Assembly (NCBI GenBank): GCA_016708725.1
Contig: JADJFE010000003.1
Span: forward strand, 310,001-374,000
Reading direction: 5' to 3'
Length of the DNA: 64,000 nucleotides
DNA from: Candidatus Aalborgicola bjergmarkensis
GTDB taxonomy: Bacteria; Pseudomonadota; Gammaproteobacteria; Burkholderiales; Burkholderiaceae_C
Shown here: positions 1 to 9,425 of the stretch, piece after piece
Position numbering within the stretch: the stretch's first letter is position 1
How the letters are laid out: every line of letters begins with the position of its first letter
Position numbers and translations under genes: made by a program
The notes under the pieces: model-generated
Told to the model about the DNA's origin: nothing
Database searches by the model: none
The model's input: only the letters and a program-made list of their open reading frames with translations

Positions 1-1
1 C

Positions 2-1108
2 TGGGGCGCACGTGATGCGTTCGAGCAGGTCAAGTGCGTGGCTGAGTGGTTGGAAGCGCCTGTGGCCACCACTTTACAGGGCCTTTCAGTCTTTCCCGCC
101 AACCATCCGCTGCACGTGGGTTTTGGTTTTGGCGCGTCAGCCGTCCCCGCTGCCCGCCATGCCTTCAAGGACTGCGATTGCCTGCTGGCCGTGGGCACCC
201 GTTTTTCTGAAATCGCCACGGGCAGCTATGGTGTTACGGTGCCGGAAAATCTGATCCACATCGACATCAACCCGCAGACCATTGGCGCCAACTATCCCGC
301 CAAGGTCGGCATTGCCGGCGATGCGGCGCGGGTGTTGAGCAAACTGCACCAGGCGCTCCTGAACACCGGGCTGGCGCGGCCCCTGCAAAGGGTGTTGCGC
401 GCAAAAATCCAGAGCGACAAACTGGCCTTGCGTACCCAGTGGTACAAAAGCGATGCAGCCGACATCGTCAACCCTGCGCGCTTTTTCGACCAGTTGCGTG
501 TGCACACGCCAGACGATGCCATCCTGGTCGTTGACGATGGCAACCACACCTTCCTGACCGCCGAGCTGATGCCCATCCACGCGCCCAAAAGCGTGATTTT
601 GCCCACCGACTTCAACTGCATGGGCTACGCCGTGCCAGCGGCAATTGGCGCCAAGCTGGCGCATCCTGGACGATTGGTGCAAGCCATTGTCGGCGACGGT
701 GCGTTTTTGATGACGTGCATGGAAATACTCACCGCCCAATCCAACCAGTTGGGTATCGTCTATTACGTCTTCAACGACGGTAGCCTGTCACAAATCGCCC
801 AGGCGCAGGACATCACCTACAACCGCAAACCCTGCACCGAGCTGGGTTACGTCAATCTGGAAGGCGTGGCGCTGGCCACGGGAGCCGCTTACATCCACAT
901 CGCGAATAACGACGCCATTGCCGCTGCCGTGCAACAGGCCATCGAGCTGGCCGCATCGCGCCGGCCCGTGATCGTGGATGTCAACATCGACTACTCCAAA
1001 CGCACGTCTTTCACCGAAGGCGCGGTCAAGACCAACTTTCAGCGCTTCCCGCTGGATCAGAAAGTGCGTACCCTGACCAGGGCCGTCACCAGGCGCATCA
1101 CAGGCTGA
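2..1108 (+). CDS. Thiamine-diphosphate-dependent enzyme, acetolactate synthase-like (5' end outside window)
   Basis: The reading frame is open from base 2, so the N-terminal pyrimidine-binding domain lies outside the window; the GTG at 38 is internal. The visible part holds the central ThDP-enzyme domain (LLAVGTRFSEI, then IHIDINPQTIGANYP) and the C-terminal ThDP pyrophosphate-binding domain. Its signature GDGAF is followed after about 25 residues by NDG, the Mg/ThDP motif. The family (acetolactate synthase, glyoxylate carboligase, sulfoacetaldehyde acetyltransferase, benzoylformate decarboxylase and relatives) joins or decarboxylates 2-oxo acids. I cannot assign the substrate. queF follows 19 bp downstream on the same strand, with no obvious functional link. 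Confidence 0.8.
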   Translation, partial: WGARDAFEQVKCVAEWLEAPVATTLQGLSVFPANHPLHVGFGFGASAVPAARHAFKDCDCLLAVGTRFSEIATGSYGVTVPENLIHIDINPQTIGANYPAKVGIAGDAARVLSKLHQALLNTGLARPLQRVLRAKIQSDKLALRTQWYKSDAADIVNPARFFDQLRVHTPDDAILVVDDGNHTFLTAELMPIHAPKSVILPTDFNCMGYAVPAAIGAKLAHPGRLVQAIVGDGAFLMTCMEILTAQSNQLGIVYYVFNDGSLSQIAQAQDITYNRKPCTELGYVNLEGVALATGAAYIHIANNDAIAAAVQQAIELAASRRPVIVDVNIDYSKRTSFTEGAVKTNFQRFPLDQKVRTLTRAVTRRITG

Positions 1109-1127
1109 ATTACGGGTTGATTTTCTT

Positions 1128-1976
1128 ATGCACCAGTCCCCTTTGGGTAAAGCGGTGGAATATCCCAGCCAGTACGATCCCGCGCTGCTGTTTCCCATTC
1201 CCCGCGCTGCGCAGCGCCAGGAGCTGGGGCTGCGTGGCGCCACCCTTCCCTTCTTCGGCGCCGATATATGGAGCGCTTATGAGTTGAGCTGGCTCAATGC
1301 ACGGGGAAAACCACAAGTGGCACTGGCGCACTTCACCGTACCGTGCGAATCAATCAACATCATCGAAAGCAAATCCTTCAAGCTCTACCTCAACAGTTTC
1401 AGCCAGACACCATTTGCGGACGTCGAACAGGTCAAGACCCATTTACGTGCGGATTTGACAGAAGTTGTCTGGCGTAACGATCCTGTGTGTACGCCAGCAT
1501 CGACGGTAGGCGTCAACTTGCTGCTGCCCGATGTGTTTGACCGGGAAATGGTGCAGGAATTCGACGGATTGAGTCTGGACAGACTCGACATAGACTGCAC
1601 ACGCTACACCCCGGCACCTGAATTGTTGCGTGTAACCAAAGACGAAGCGCCCGTGTCCGAGGTTTTGACCAGTCGCTTGCTCAAGAGCAATTGCCCCGTC
1701 ACCGGGCAACCCGACTGGGCCAGCGTGCAAATCAGCTACACGGGCGACCAGATCGAACAAGGCGGCCTCCTGCAGTACCTGGTGAGTTTGCGCCAGCACA
1801 GCGGATTTCACGAGCAGTGTGTGGAGCGCATCTTCATGGACATCTGGACACAGTGCAAACCGCTGAAGCTCACCGTGTATGCGCGCTACACGCGCCGTGG
1901 CGGACTGGACATCAACCCGTTGCGCACCAGCCACCCGCAACGCCTGCCACCCAATATCCGCACCGCGCGGCAATGA
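1128..1976 (+). CDS. queF: NADPH-dependent 7-cyano-7-deazaguanine reductase QueF
   Basis: This enzyme reduces the nitrile preQ0 to the amine preQ1 in queuosine (tRNA wobble base) synthesis. At 282 residues it is the long two-domain (type II, E. coli-like) form. The N-terminal half has the family signature ESKSFKLYLNSF (about residues 85-96), which binds NADPH. The C-terminal half has the catalytic cysteine in SNCPVTGQPDW (about 187-197) and the FHEQCVERI motif that binds the deazaguanine. The ATG at 1128 gives the usual N-terminus. A short hairpin followed by T residues lies about 100 bp after the stop. It is not clustered with other queuosine genes here. Confidence 0.97.
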   Translation: MHQSPLGKAVEYPSQYDPALLFPIPRAAQRQELGLRGATLPFFGADIWSAYELSWLNARGKPQVALAHFTVPCESINIIESKSFKLYLNSFSQTPFADVEQVKTHLRADLTEVVWRNDPVCTPASTVGVNLLLPDVFDREMVQEFDGLSLDRLDIDCTRYTPAPELLRVTKDEAPVSEVLTSRLLKSNCPVTGQPDWASVQISYTGDQIEQGGLLQYLVSLRQHSGFHEQCVERIFMDIWTQCKPLKLTVYARYTRRGGLDINPLRTSHPQRLPPNIRTARQ

Positions 1977-2080
1977 ACGGCGAGGATTCCAAAGGCAGGT
2001 TTGCTGCGTTATTGCGCGATTTCAATAGGACAGGGAAGTCTGAACTTGAAGGAGCGCCGAATCTGATTCACCACGAAAAA

Positions 2081-2102
2081 TCGGAGTTGCACTCCGAGTT
2101 TT
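2081..2102 (+). terminator. Possible intrinsic terminator after queF
   Basis: TCGGAGT and ACTCCGA form a 7 bp stem with a 3-base loop, followed by GTTTTC. The stem is short and the T-run weak, so it may only be partial. It is the only such structure in the 137 bp between queF and the next gene. Confidence 0.4.
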
Positions 2103-2113
2103 CAAGGTAATAT

Positions 2114-3283
2114 GTGACCATGATTCAACGCGAGTACCACTTAAAGCACATTGCGCAGGCGCTGGGGCAATTTCCGGTGGTGGCCCTGCTGGGTACGCGC
2201 CAGGTAGGCAAGACCACACTGGCGCGCCAATTGGCAGCGCAGTGGGGCGGGCCAACCCACCATTTTGATCTGGAAGACCCGGACGATCAGGCTCGCCTCA
2301 GTGACCCGGCCTTTGTGTTGCGCCCCTTGACCGGCCTGGTGGTGCTCGATGAGATTCAGACGCAACCCCAACTCTTTGCGTTGTTGCGCGTGTTGGCCGA
2401 CCGACCCGACGCACCCGCACGTTTTTTGATCCTGGGCAGCGCGGCACCCGAACTGCTGCGTAATACGTCAGAAAGTTTGGCGGGCCGGGTCACTTTCTAC
2501 GAACTGGATGGCCTGGGGTTGAATGAATTGCCAGCCGATCAATTGGATACGCTTTGGCTGCGTGGCGGCTTTCCGAGGGCCTTTTTGGCAGAAGACCTAA
2601 CCACCAGCCGAGCCTGGCGCGAGGCCTTCATCCGCACCTATCTGGAGCGCGACTTGCCGCAACTCGGCATTAACCTGCCAGCGCTGACCTTGCGCCGTTT
2701 CTGGACCATGCTGGGCCACTACCACGCACAGACCTGGAATGGCAGCGAGCTGGCACGCGCATTGGGCGTGAGCGACAAAACGGTGTCGCGCTATCTGGAC
2801 ATTCTGGAGGGTACGTTTATGACCTGGCGACTGCGCCCCTGGCATACCAACCTGGGCAAGCGCGAGGTCAAGGCGCCGAAAGTGTATCTGTCAGACACCG
2901 GGCTTTTACACAGTTTGCTGGGAATTGCGGGGCATCAGGATTTGCTGGCGCACCCCAAATGCGGCGCCTCATGGGAAGGGTTTGCACTGCACGAGATTAT
3001 TCGCCACACCGGTGCCAGCCGCGACGAGGTTTACTTCTGGTCACTACATTCCGGTGCCGAACTGGATTTAATGACCCTGCACAACGCAAAGCGCCTGGGA
3101 TTTGAAGTAAAGCTGACGCGCTCGCCCAAATTAACGCCCTCGATGCGCGCCGCTCAAACTGCCCTGCAGCTCGATCACCTGTATGTGGTGTGCCATGGCA
3201 ACGCGGCAGACCCGCCCTGGCCTTTGGCCGAAGGCGTTACCGCGCTGCCTTTGCCCGCCCTGCACCGTCTGGCACTAGCCTGA
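2114..3283 (+). CDS. AAA-type ATPase with C-terminal DUF4143 domain
   Basis: A Walker A motif (GTRQVGKTTL, about residues 27-36) and a Walker B segment (LVVLDEIQ) define the N-terminal AAA_14 ATPase. The C-terminal half is a DUF4143 module with a winged-helix-like stretch (ELARALGVSDKTVSRYLDIL, about 213-232) and a nuclease-like end (SGAELDLM...FEVKLTR). Such proteins are common in bacteria, often in accessory DNA, and their role is unclear; a P-loop/nuclease pairing is the usual reading. GTG at 2114 lies 6 bases after AAGG, better spaced than the ATG at 2120, but either start is possible. Confidence 0.85.
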   Translation: MTMIQREYHLKHIAQALGQFPVVALLGTRQVGKTTLARQLAAQWGGPTHHFDLEDPDDQARLSDPAFVLRPLTGLVVLDEIQTQPQLFALLRVLADRPDAPARFLILGSAAPELLRNTSESLAGRVTFYELDGLGLNELPADQLDTLWLRGGFPRAFLAEDLTTSRAWREAFIRTYLERDLPQLGINLPALTLRRFWTMLGHYHAQTWNGSELARALGVSDKTVSRYLDILEGTFMTWRLRPWHTNLGKREVKAPKVYLSDTGLLHSLLGIAGHQDLLAHPKCGASWEGFALHEIIRHTGASRDEVYFWSLHSGAELDLMTLHNAKRLGFEVKLTRSPKLTPSMRAAQTALQLDHLYVVCHGNAADPPWPLAEGVTALPLPALHRLALA

Positions 3284-3324
3284 GAGCGCCGAGAGCGTGT
3301 GGTCTAACTTGGCGCTAGCTACTG

Positions 3325-6300
3325 CTACAAAGCCTTGGCTGCCAACTTCTTCAACTCGGGTCGCAGGCGATCCAATTCCAGTTCCAGGTCTGCCAAGCCT
3401 TGCGCGAAGTCAGCGCAGCGCTCATCCAATGCCATGCGTTCAATTTCTACGCAAGCGTTGTATGCGGCTTGGGCGCCAACCATGACCAGGCTGCCTTTGA
3501 TGCGATGCGCCGATTCAGCCACGGCCTGTGCATCCTGATGGGTCACGCAGGCGATCAAGCGAGGGCGGTCTTCTTCAATTTGCTGTTCCACCATGAATGC
3601 CATGGTGCGCAGCACATCCTGATCGCCATCCACCAACGCCAACGCTTGCGCCACGTTCAAGACTGGTTGTTCAGTATCCGGGGCAGCAGGCATGATGGCG
3701 TCGAGTTTTCTGAGCAGTTCCGCGCCTTGAATGGGTTTGGAAATGTAGTCATTCATTCCCGCCGCAAGACACTGTTCGCGAAACCCTTTGATTGCGTGTG
3801 CGGTCAATGCGATGATGGGCGTTTGTAGCCCCTTGCTGCGCAGTTCCCTTGTGGCCACAAATCCATCCATCACGGGCATCTGGATGTCCATCAGTACCAC
3901 ATCAAAGGCATGGGACAAGGCCATTTGAACTGCATCCGCGCCGTTATGGGCTAGCTGAACCTGGTGCCCCGCTTTTTGCAGCACTTGCAGCGCAAATTGG
4001 TAGTTCACCGGATTGTCTTCGGCTAACAGGATATCCAGGGATTTTCGGTGTCGTACACCGTCGTTCGGGGCCGTTATTACGGCAGTTATTGCCTCGGTGT
4101 GCCGCACATCAGACACTGCGCGCGAAAATTTTGCTGTGAAAGAGAAAGTACTGCCTTTACCCACTTCACTGTCTACCCAGATGCGCCCCTGCATCAATTG
4201 AACCAGTGAACTGCAAATACTCAGTCCCAGTCCAGTGCCTCCGAACCGGCGGTTGGTGGCACTGTCGGCCTGGACAAACGCCTCGAAAATGGATGCCTGC
4301 TTGATCTGCGGAATCCCGATCCCGGTATCTGCAACGGTAAAGAGCAGAACTGCATCGTTGCTGCCAACTGCTTCGGGCATCACGCGAATGGCGATCTCGC
4401 CCGTATCCGTAAACTTGATGGCATTACTCACCAGGTTGACAATGATTTGCCGCAGCCGTACCGGGTCCCCTGTCAGATGCGTCGGCACGGCCTCATCAAA
4501 ATGAAAACTCAGCTTCAGTCCCTTTTCGGTGGCGCGCAAGGACAGGGTGCGCAGGGTTTGCTCAAGGTTCTTGCGGACATCGAAAACAACCGATTCCAGC
4601 TCAAGTTTGCCAGCATCTACCTTGGAGATGTCCAGCACATCGTTGATGATGGACAGCAGACTTTGCGCCGAGGAATACACCAATTCCAGGTTTTCACGCT
4701 GTTCCTGCGACAACGCAGTTTCCAGCACCAGCTCGGTCATGCCCATGATGCCATTCATGGGGGTGCGGATCTCGTGGCTCATATTGGCCAGGAATGTTGA
4801 CTTGATCCTGGCCAGATCGCTGGCTTCATTCTTGGCCATGATCAGTTCCAGTTCATTATTCTTCTCCTGGGTGATGTCCTCCACGACCACGACCGCCCCA
4901 ACAATTTCCCCTTGGGGGTTACGGTAAGGCAAGGAGCGGTGTTTTGTCCAGAAACGCTGGCCATTGGATTTTTGCCTTTGCACTTGCAGACTTTCAGGTT
5001 GTCCACTGTGCAAGGAACGGCTAAGCGGACAATCCACGCACAACTCCCCGCCGGCCCCACCGGTGTGCGCACATTCGAACCCTTTCCCGTCAGAATGGCA
5101 ATAGTCGAAACGCTGCATGGCCTGATTGAGCATGACGGGCTGGAAATTTTTATCGACCAGCGCAATCCCCAGATCAATGTTTTCAACCAGCGTGCGATAC
5201 AACTCCTTGCTTGAGAGGATTTCCTCCTGAGCGCGCTTACTTTGCGTTATGTCTTGAAACGATAGGACCGAACCTGCCCATTGTTCCTTGCGCAAGAGTG
5301 GCGAAACATTCAGAGATACCGGCATCAGGCTGCCATCCTTGCGCCAGAAGTGATCTTCCAGCAGATGATGTTTTCCCGACATGGCCGCAATGTCAATCCT
5401 GCATTCAGATGGGGGGTACTCGCGACCATCGGGATAGTGGTGATGAAACAGGCTGTGGGTATTTTTCCCTACGATTTCGGTCTCGGTAAATCCAAGCATC
5501 CGGCATGCTTGCTGGTTGACCAGGGTGATGCGCCCGTAGCGATCACGCACGTAAAGACCTTCACCCAGGTTCTGGGTAACATCCCGCAGGAATTCTTCTT
5601 TTTCTTCCAGCTTTTCCTGCGCCTGCAACTGGCGCTCCTGATTAACCCGGATGCGGGCCACGAGCTGGTTGTATGCGCGTGCCAGAGCGGCAGTGGTACC
5701 TTCCATGCCAGACAGCGCAACGGGGAGCAAGGATGAGGCATCTTCGGACGATTTACTGATGTGATCGGTCAGATCAAGAAGCGGTTTGGTGCTACGCCGT
5801 AGAAAAAAGATGATGATGAATACCCCGATCAGGGTTACGGCAATGATGGCCGTCAGAGCATAGCGGCGGGCCGAATAGATGGGTTCAAAGGCCTCGCTGA
5901 GTGGGAACGACACCGCCAGTATCCACCCCGTAGTCTCCATGCGCTTCACACCCACCAGCATCGGAATGCCACGACTGTTTACAGTAGTTCCAGCGCCTTC
6001 ATACCCCTCTATTGCACGGTCAAGCATGGCATTGCTGCCCGGCGGAATATCTTGCTGAAAAATGCGTTTCTGGTCGCGGTGGACCAGAAACATCCGCTGA
6101 GGGGTAATCAAGTAGGCGTAGCCCGATAATCCGATTTTTAGTCCAAGGATGGAGCCTGTGAAGTCGGGCGACAGGGTGCTGATAATTCCAGCCAGCACGT
6201 GTATCACCCGGCCTTGTGCATCACGCACCGGGTAGGCAAAAACCAGGCGGGGCGCATCATGCGACATTCTGGGTTCAGGAAGGTACGGTTTGGACATATG

Positions 6301-6756
6301 TATTCTCTGGGTCTGGATAGCCTGCGCAATTGCAGCCCCAAATGGCGCTTCCAGTGCCAGCGATGAGTCATCCGTGTCCTCCGACTCGATAACGCCACTG
6401 GCATTGGTCAGATACGTTCCCATCGGAAAATGAAGATTCAGCAAGGGGTCTTTTGCCAGAAAATCCGGATCGACTTTTTTCCCGGCACGCACCGTTTGCT
6501 CCAACGTGCGACCAATGATACTGAGGATATGCTGGCGATCCTCCACCATGCGATTAAGTTCATTGGCCGTCTGTTTGGCCAGCGCAAACTGCTGATCTGC
6601 CAACACCTGGACAAACCGACGTTCGATCTCCGCTCCCACCAGCAAAGACAGGATAACGCTGACCAGCAGCATGGGCAACGCGGTGGCAAGAATGAGCTTT
6701 TTCGACAGGCGCATGGTTTCAATGAAAAACAAAATATCTAGCAACCAAGTGGGCAT
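3325..6756 (-). CDS. Hybrid sensor histidine kinase (Cache-HAMP-PAS-PAS-HisKA-HATPase-REC-Hpt)
   Basis: The 1143-residue inner-membrane sensor kinase begins with a transmembrane helix (about 20-42) and a periplasmic double-Cache-like domain (to about 285). A second helix (about 290-310), two PAS domains (about 385-625), the phospho-acceptor box FLANMSHEIRTPMNG (about 660), the ATPase domain with GTGLGLSIC, a receiver (AEDNPVN; acceptor Asp in VVLMDIQMP; Lys in ISKPI) and a C-terminal Hpt domain (AHRIKGS) follow. It is therefore a complete four-step phosphorelay in one chain. An internal ATG 14 codons later (MRLSKK, at 6714) sits just before the membrane helix and may be the true start. It is divergent from the GGDEF-EAL gene, which suggests a c-di-GMP signalling pair (inference). 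Confidence 0.93.
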   Translation of the reverse strand: MPTWLLDILFFIETMRLSKKLILATALPMLLVSVILSLLVGAEIERRFVQVLADQQFALAKQTANELNRMVEDRQHILSIIGRTLEQTVRAGKKVDPDFLAKDPLLNLHFPMGTYLTNASGVIESEDTDDSSLALEAPFGAAIAQAIQTQRIHMSKPYLPEPRMSHDAPRLVFAYPVRDAQGRVIHVLAGIISTLSPDFTGSILGLKIGLSGYAYLITPQRMFLVHRDQKRIFQQDIPPGSNAMLDRAIEGYEGAGTTVNSRGIPMLVGVKRMETTGWILAVSFPLSEAFEPIYSARRYALTAIIAVTLIGVFIIIFFLRRSTKPLLDLTDHISKSSEDASSLLPVALSGMEGTTAALARAYNQLVARIRVNQERQLQAQEKLEEKEEFLRDVTQNLGEGLYVRDRYGRITLVNQQACRMLGFTETEIVGKNTHSLFHHHYPDGREYPPSECRIDIAAMSGKHHLLEDHFWRKDGSLMPVSLNVSPLLRKEQWAGSVLSFQDITQSKRAQEEILSSKELYRTLVENIDLGIALVDKNFQPVMLNQAMQRFDYCHSDGKGFECAHTGGAGGELCVDCPLSRSLHSGQPESLQVQRQKSNGQRFWTKHRSLPYRNPQGEIVGAVVVVEDITQEKNNELELIMAKNEASDLARIKSTFLANMSHEIRTPMNGIMGMTELVLETALSQEQRENLELVYSSAQSLLSIINDVLDISKVDAGKLELESVVFDVRKNLEQTLRTLSLRATEKGLKLSFHFDEAVPTHLTGDPVRLRQIIVNLVSNAIKFTDTGEIAIRVMPEAVGSNDAVLLFTVADTGIGIPQIKQASIFEAFVQADSATNRRFGGTGLGLSICSSLVQLMQGRIWVDSEVGKGSTFSFTAKFSRAVSDVRHTEAITAVITAPNDGVRHRKSLDILLAEDNPVNYQFALQVLQKAGHQVQLAHNGADAVQMALSHAFDVVLMDIQMPVMDGFVATRELRSKGLQTPIIALTAHAIKGFREQCLAAGMNDYISKPIQGAELLRKLDAIMPAAPDTEQPVLNVAQALALVDGDQDVLRTMAFMVEQQIEEDRPRLIACVTHQDAQAVAESAHRIKGSLVMVGAQAAYNACVEIERMALDERCADFAQGLADLELELDRLRPELKKLAAKAL

Positions 6757-6870
6757 CCGGGTCTATCCGGTGTACAGCAAGTATCGCAGGTGCATGCCCC
6801 GGTCATGCAGAGACGGCGGTTAAAATTCTCCCAACGTCATGTGGTTCTGGACCGCTGGCGTCACTGATCC

Positions 6871-7407
6871 ATGACCTCACTATCTTCAAATCGAACACGC
6901 CAAGCACTTAGCCAAATTGTTTTTTCCATCGTTACTTTGGCAAGCTTTGCTTTCTGGGTCGTTGAACTGAACTTTTCGCTCTCCAGCCATGTGGCGCAGG
7001 AAAATGAACTGCTGGAGCACCATCAGCAAAATCTGCTGGAACACCATGCAGAGTCGATTCGTGACCTGCTTGGCAACCTGTACCAAAACGCACGCATCAT
7101 TTCGTTGTTGCCGGCAATTCGTGATGTCCAGGGAGACAACCGCCATGCGGTACACGAAAACGTGGTGCAACAAGGGCGCTTGTCCATTGACACACATTGG
7201 ATGCTACAGCAGGTGTATGCCAATCTGGCAGCCTATGTGCGCTTGTCGGAAATCTACTATGTTTTGGACGGATTTTCCCCGGAAAAGGTGAAGTGCCGTT
7301 TTTTATGTATGACGACGCAGCCCGTCACCGGATCACCATGGTGCCAACTCCGGACCAACCCCAAGCCATGCCCGATGAAGATGAACAAGCTGAATATGCA
7401 GAAATAG
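6871..7407 (+). CDS. N-terminal fragment of frameshifted GGDEF-EAL sensor protein
   Basis: This frame encodes a membrane helix (about residues 12-33, SIVTLASFAFWVVELNF) and the start of a periplasmic sensor region, up to YYVLDGFSPEK. The natural continuation (GEVPFFMYDDAARH) is in the next frame, starting near 7289, so one G seems to be missing in the run GGAAAAGGTG. After that point the listed frame runs on as nonsense to 7407. The fragment belongs with the gene that follows. It is either a real mutation, a sequencing error, or (less likely) a -1 recoding site at AAAAGG. Confidence 0.75.
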   Translation: MTSLSSNRTRQALSQIVFSIVTLASFAFWVVELNFSLSSHVAQENELLEHHQQNLLEHHAESIRDLLGNLYQNARIISLLPAIRDVQGDNRHAVHENVVQQGRLSIDTHWMLQQVYANLAAYVRLSEIYYVLDGFSPEKVKCRFLCMTTQPVTGSPWCQLRTNPKPCPMKMNKLNMQK

Positions 7408-9425
7408 TGCAGCAATTGGCGTGGTTCAGAAGCAACGCCCCGGTGTTTCGCTACGCAACGGAGCTGAATGCCATTCCCGCCCGGCTCTCTCCCCTGGTCA
7501 AGACATGTGATGTCTCGCAGTTCACTGGAAGTCAACCTATCGATGTGCGGGACCAGCTGGGATTTGTTTATTCCGTCCCGGTTTATGACACCCGTTCAAA
7601 CAAGTTCAAGGGACAGATATCCGTCATTGTGCGCTCCAACGTGTTCGAGGCCCAGTTGATCAATGTACCCTTCCTGCCGATTACAGAGAATGATAAGTCA
7701 CATATGGCTGCCCAGGGGTGGATCATGCCCCCTCCATCCCCCTTCGTGTTGACTGAAAAGTCGCAGCGCATGGAAATTTTTGATCGGCGCAACCCGGTGT
7801 TCAGCAACGGACTCCAGAGCGCGCGTAATAACCCATCACTGGGCGGACGGTGGGCATCCACCCCCATTTTCCTGAAAAATCAGAACAACTGGGAACTTCA
7901 CCACTATCTCTCGGAGTCCGAAATACGGGAAATGACTGGCGGCATTGAGCGCAAAAAACTTCTTTCCATAGCCTCCCGTGTGCTTCTGCTGTTTGTCCTT
8001 TCAGGCTTCCTCTGGTGGGGATTCCGGTTGATGCACCTCTCACGGCGTGAACTGGTCAAGATGTCGCACTACGATCCTTTGACCGATCTGCCAAACCGCC
8101 GCTTGTTTTTTGAGCGCATGGAAAGCGGGATCGAACAAGCCAGACTCCAAAACACCAATCTGGGGCTTTTTTTCCTTGACCTTGCGGGCTTGAATGCAGT
8201 CAATGACAAGCATGGTCACCACGGCGGTGACAAGCTCCTCAAGCAGATGACGAATCGCTTGAATGCGCGTTTGCGCAAATCGGAGATTGACCTCAGAAAA
8301 TCCCAAGACAACAAGAAATCCAGCGACGCCCTTTCACCGACAACGCCACCAAAACTGACGCTCTTTCGGCTTGGCGGCGATGAATTCACCATCATCTGCA
8401 ATAGCCTTCCGTCACCAGACGATTTAGAAACGATGGCCGAGGACATCGTCGCCTGTGTCGGTCATCCTTTCATTCTGGACGATGAAATGGTTGACATTGG
8501 CATCAATATTGGCGTTGCATCTTTCCCTAATGATGCCAATAACGCTGAGCGGCTCTTGATGAGCGCCGACAGCGCCATGCACGAATGCAAGAGCACGCAC
8601 AGCCGATTCATTCTGTTCAATGAGGAAATGCGCCAACGCGCGGAGCGCTTGCACCTGTTGACCCTGGAATTGGTTGGTGCAATACAGAAAGAACAGTTCG
8701 AGCTGTATTACCAGCCCAAAGCCACCTTGCTCGATGGCCGGGTTGCGTCGCTGGAAGCGCTCATCCGCTGGCACCACCCGGAGCTGGGGATGGTTTCCCC
8801 GCTTGAGTTCATCCCCATTCTGGAAGCCAACGGCGCCATTGTCGAGCTTGGAGAGTGGATTGTCGAACAAGCCTGCCGGGACTTGCATCGCCTGAGTGAA
8901 GCCGGTTATCCAGAGGTCATGGTCAGCGTCAATGTTTCCGTGCGACAGTTGCGCCAAGGCAATTTCCCCGGTTTCCTGGAAAAAACCCTGGCGCAAACCG
9001 GCATCAATGCCAATCGGCTGATACTGGAAATGACCGAAACCATTGTGATGGACGATCTTGAAAAGGGCCGGGAGATTTTGCTCTCATTCAGAAAACTGGG
9101 TATCAGCCTGGCCATTGACGATTTTGGCACGGGTTACAGCTCCCTGTCCTACCTGCAACACCTGCCGCTCGACTACCTCAAAATCGACAAGAGCCTGATT
9201 GACGGCATGGTTGACGAACGCTCGATACATGTGGTTGCTTCGCTGATCAGTCTGGCGCAGGGCCTGACACTGAAAACCATTGCGGAAGGCATTGAGACTG
9301 CACAGCAGCGTGACCTGCTAAAACAACTTGGCTGCAACATGATTCAGGGCTACCTGCTCTCCCGCCCACTGCCTTTTTCGGCCATCATCGACTGGCTGAA
9401 CGCACGCGGTCAGCCGCAGGATTGA
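7305..9425 (+). CDS. Diguanylate cyclase/phosphodiesterase (GGDEF-EAL), separated from its N-terminus by a frameshift
   Basis: The frame is open from before 7197; the first plausible ATG after the shift is at 7305. It continues the periplasmic sensor domain, a membrane helix (LLLFVLSGFLWWGF), a GGDEF domain (intact RLGGDEF, with an insertion of about 30 residues before it) and an EAL domain (SLEALIRWHHPE; DDFGTGYSSLSYL; KIDKSLIDG). Members make and break cyclic di-GMP, controlling motility and biofilm. The key EAL residues (Glu, DDFG) are present, so phosphodiesterase activity is plausible; the active-site loop of GGDEF is also intact. The 3' end overlaps mutY on the other strand by 16 bp. 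Confidence 0.85.
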   Translation: MYDDAARHRITMVPTPDQPQAMPDEDEQAEYAEIVQQLAWFRSNAPVFRYATELNAIPARLSPLVKTCDVSQFTGSQPIDVRDQLGFVYSVPVYDTRSNKFKGQISVIVRSNVFEAQLINVPFLPITENDKSHMAAQGWIMPPPSPFVLTEKSQRMEIFDRRNPVFSNGLQSARNNPSLGGRWASTPIFLKNQNNWELHHYLSESEIREMTGGIERKKLLSIASRVLLLFVLSGFLWWGFRLMHLSRRELVKMSHYDPLTDLPNRRLFFERMESGIEQARLQNTNLGLFFLDLAGLNAVNDKHGHHGGDKLLKQMTNRLNARLRKSEIDLRKSQDNKKSSDALSPTTPPKLTLFRLGGDEFTIICNSLPSPDDLETMAEDIVACVGHPFILDDEMVDIGINIGVASFPNDANNAERLLMSADSAMHECKSTHSRFILFNEEMRQRAERLHLLTLELVGAIQKEQFELYYQPKATLLDGRVASLEALIRWHHPELGMVSPLEFIPILEANGAIVELGEWIVEQACRDLHRLSEAGYPEVMVSVNVSVRQLRQGNFPGFLEKTLAQTGINANRLILEMTETIVMDDLEKGREILLSFRKLGISLAIDDFGTGYSSLSYLQHLPLDYLKIDKSLIDGMVDERSIHVVASLISLAQGLTLKTIAEGIETAQQRDLLKQLGCNMIQGYLLSRPLPFSAIIDWLNARGQPQD

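Noticed and set aside
137..739. Minus-strand 200-codon ORF opposite the ThDP enzyme.
   Set aside because: Shadow frame of a clear coding gene in GC-rich DNA.
7280..7295. Programmed -1 frameshift in the GGDEF-EAL gene.
   Set aside because: The site (GGAAAAGGTG) is a poor slippery heptamer and no downstream structure is evident; mutation or sequencing error is simpler.
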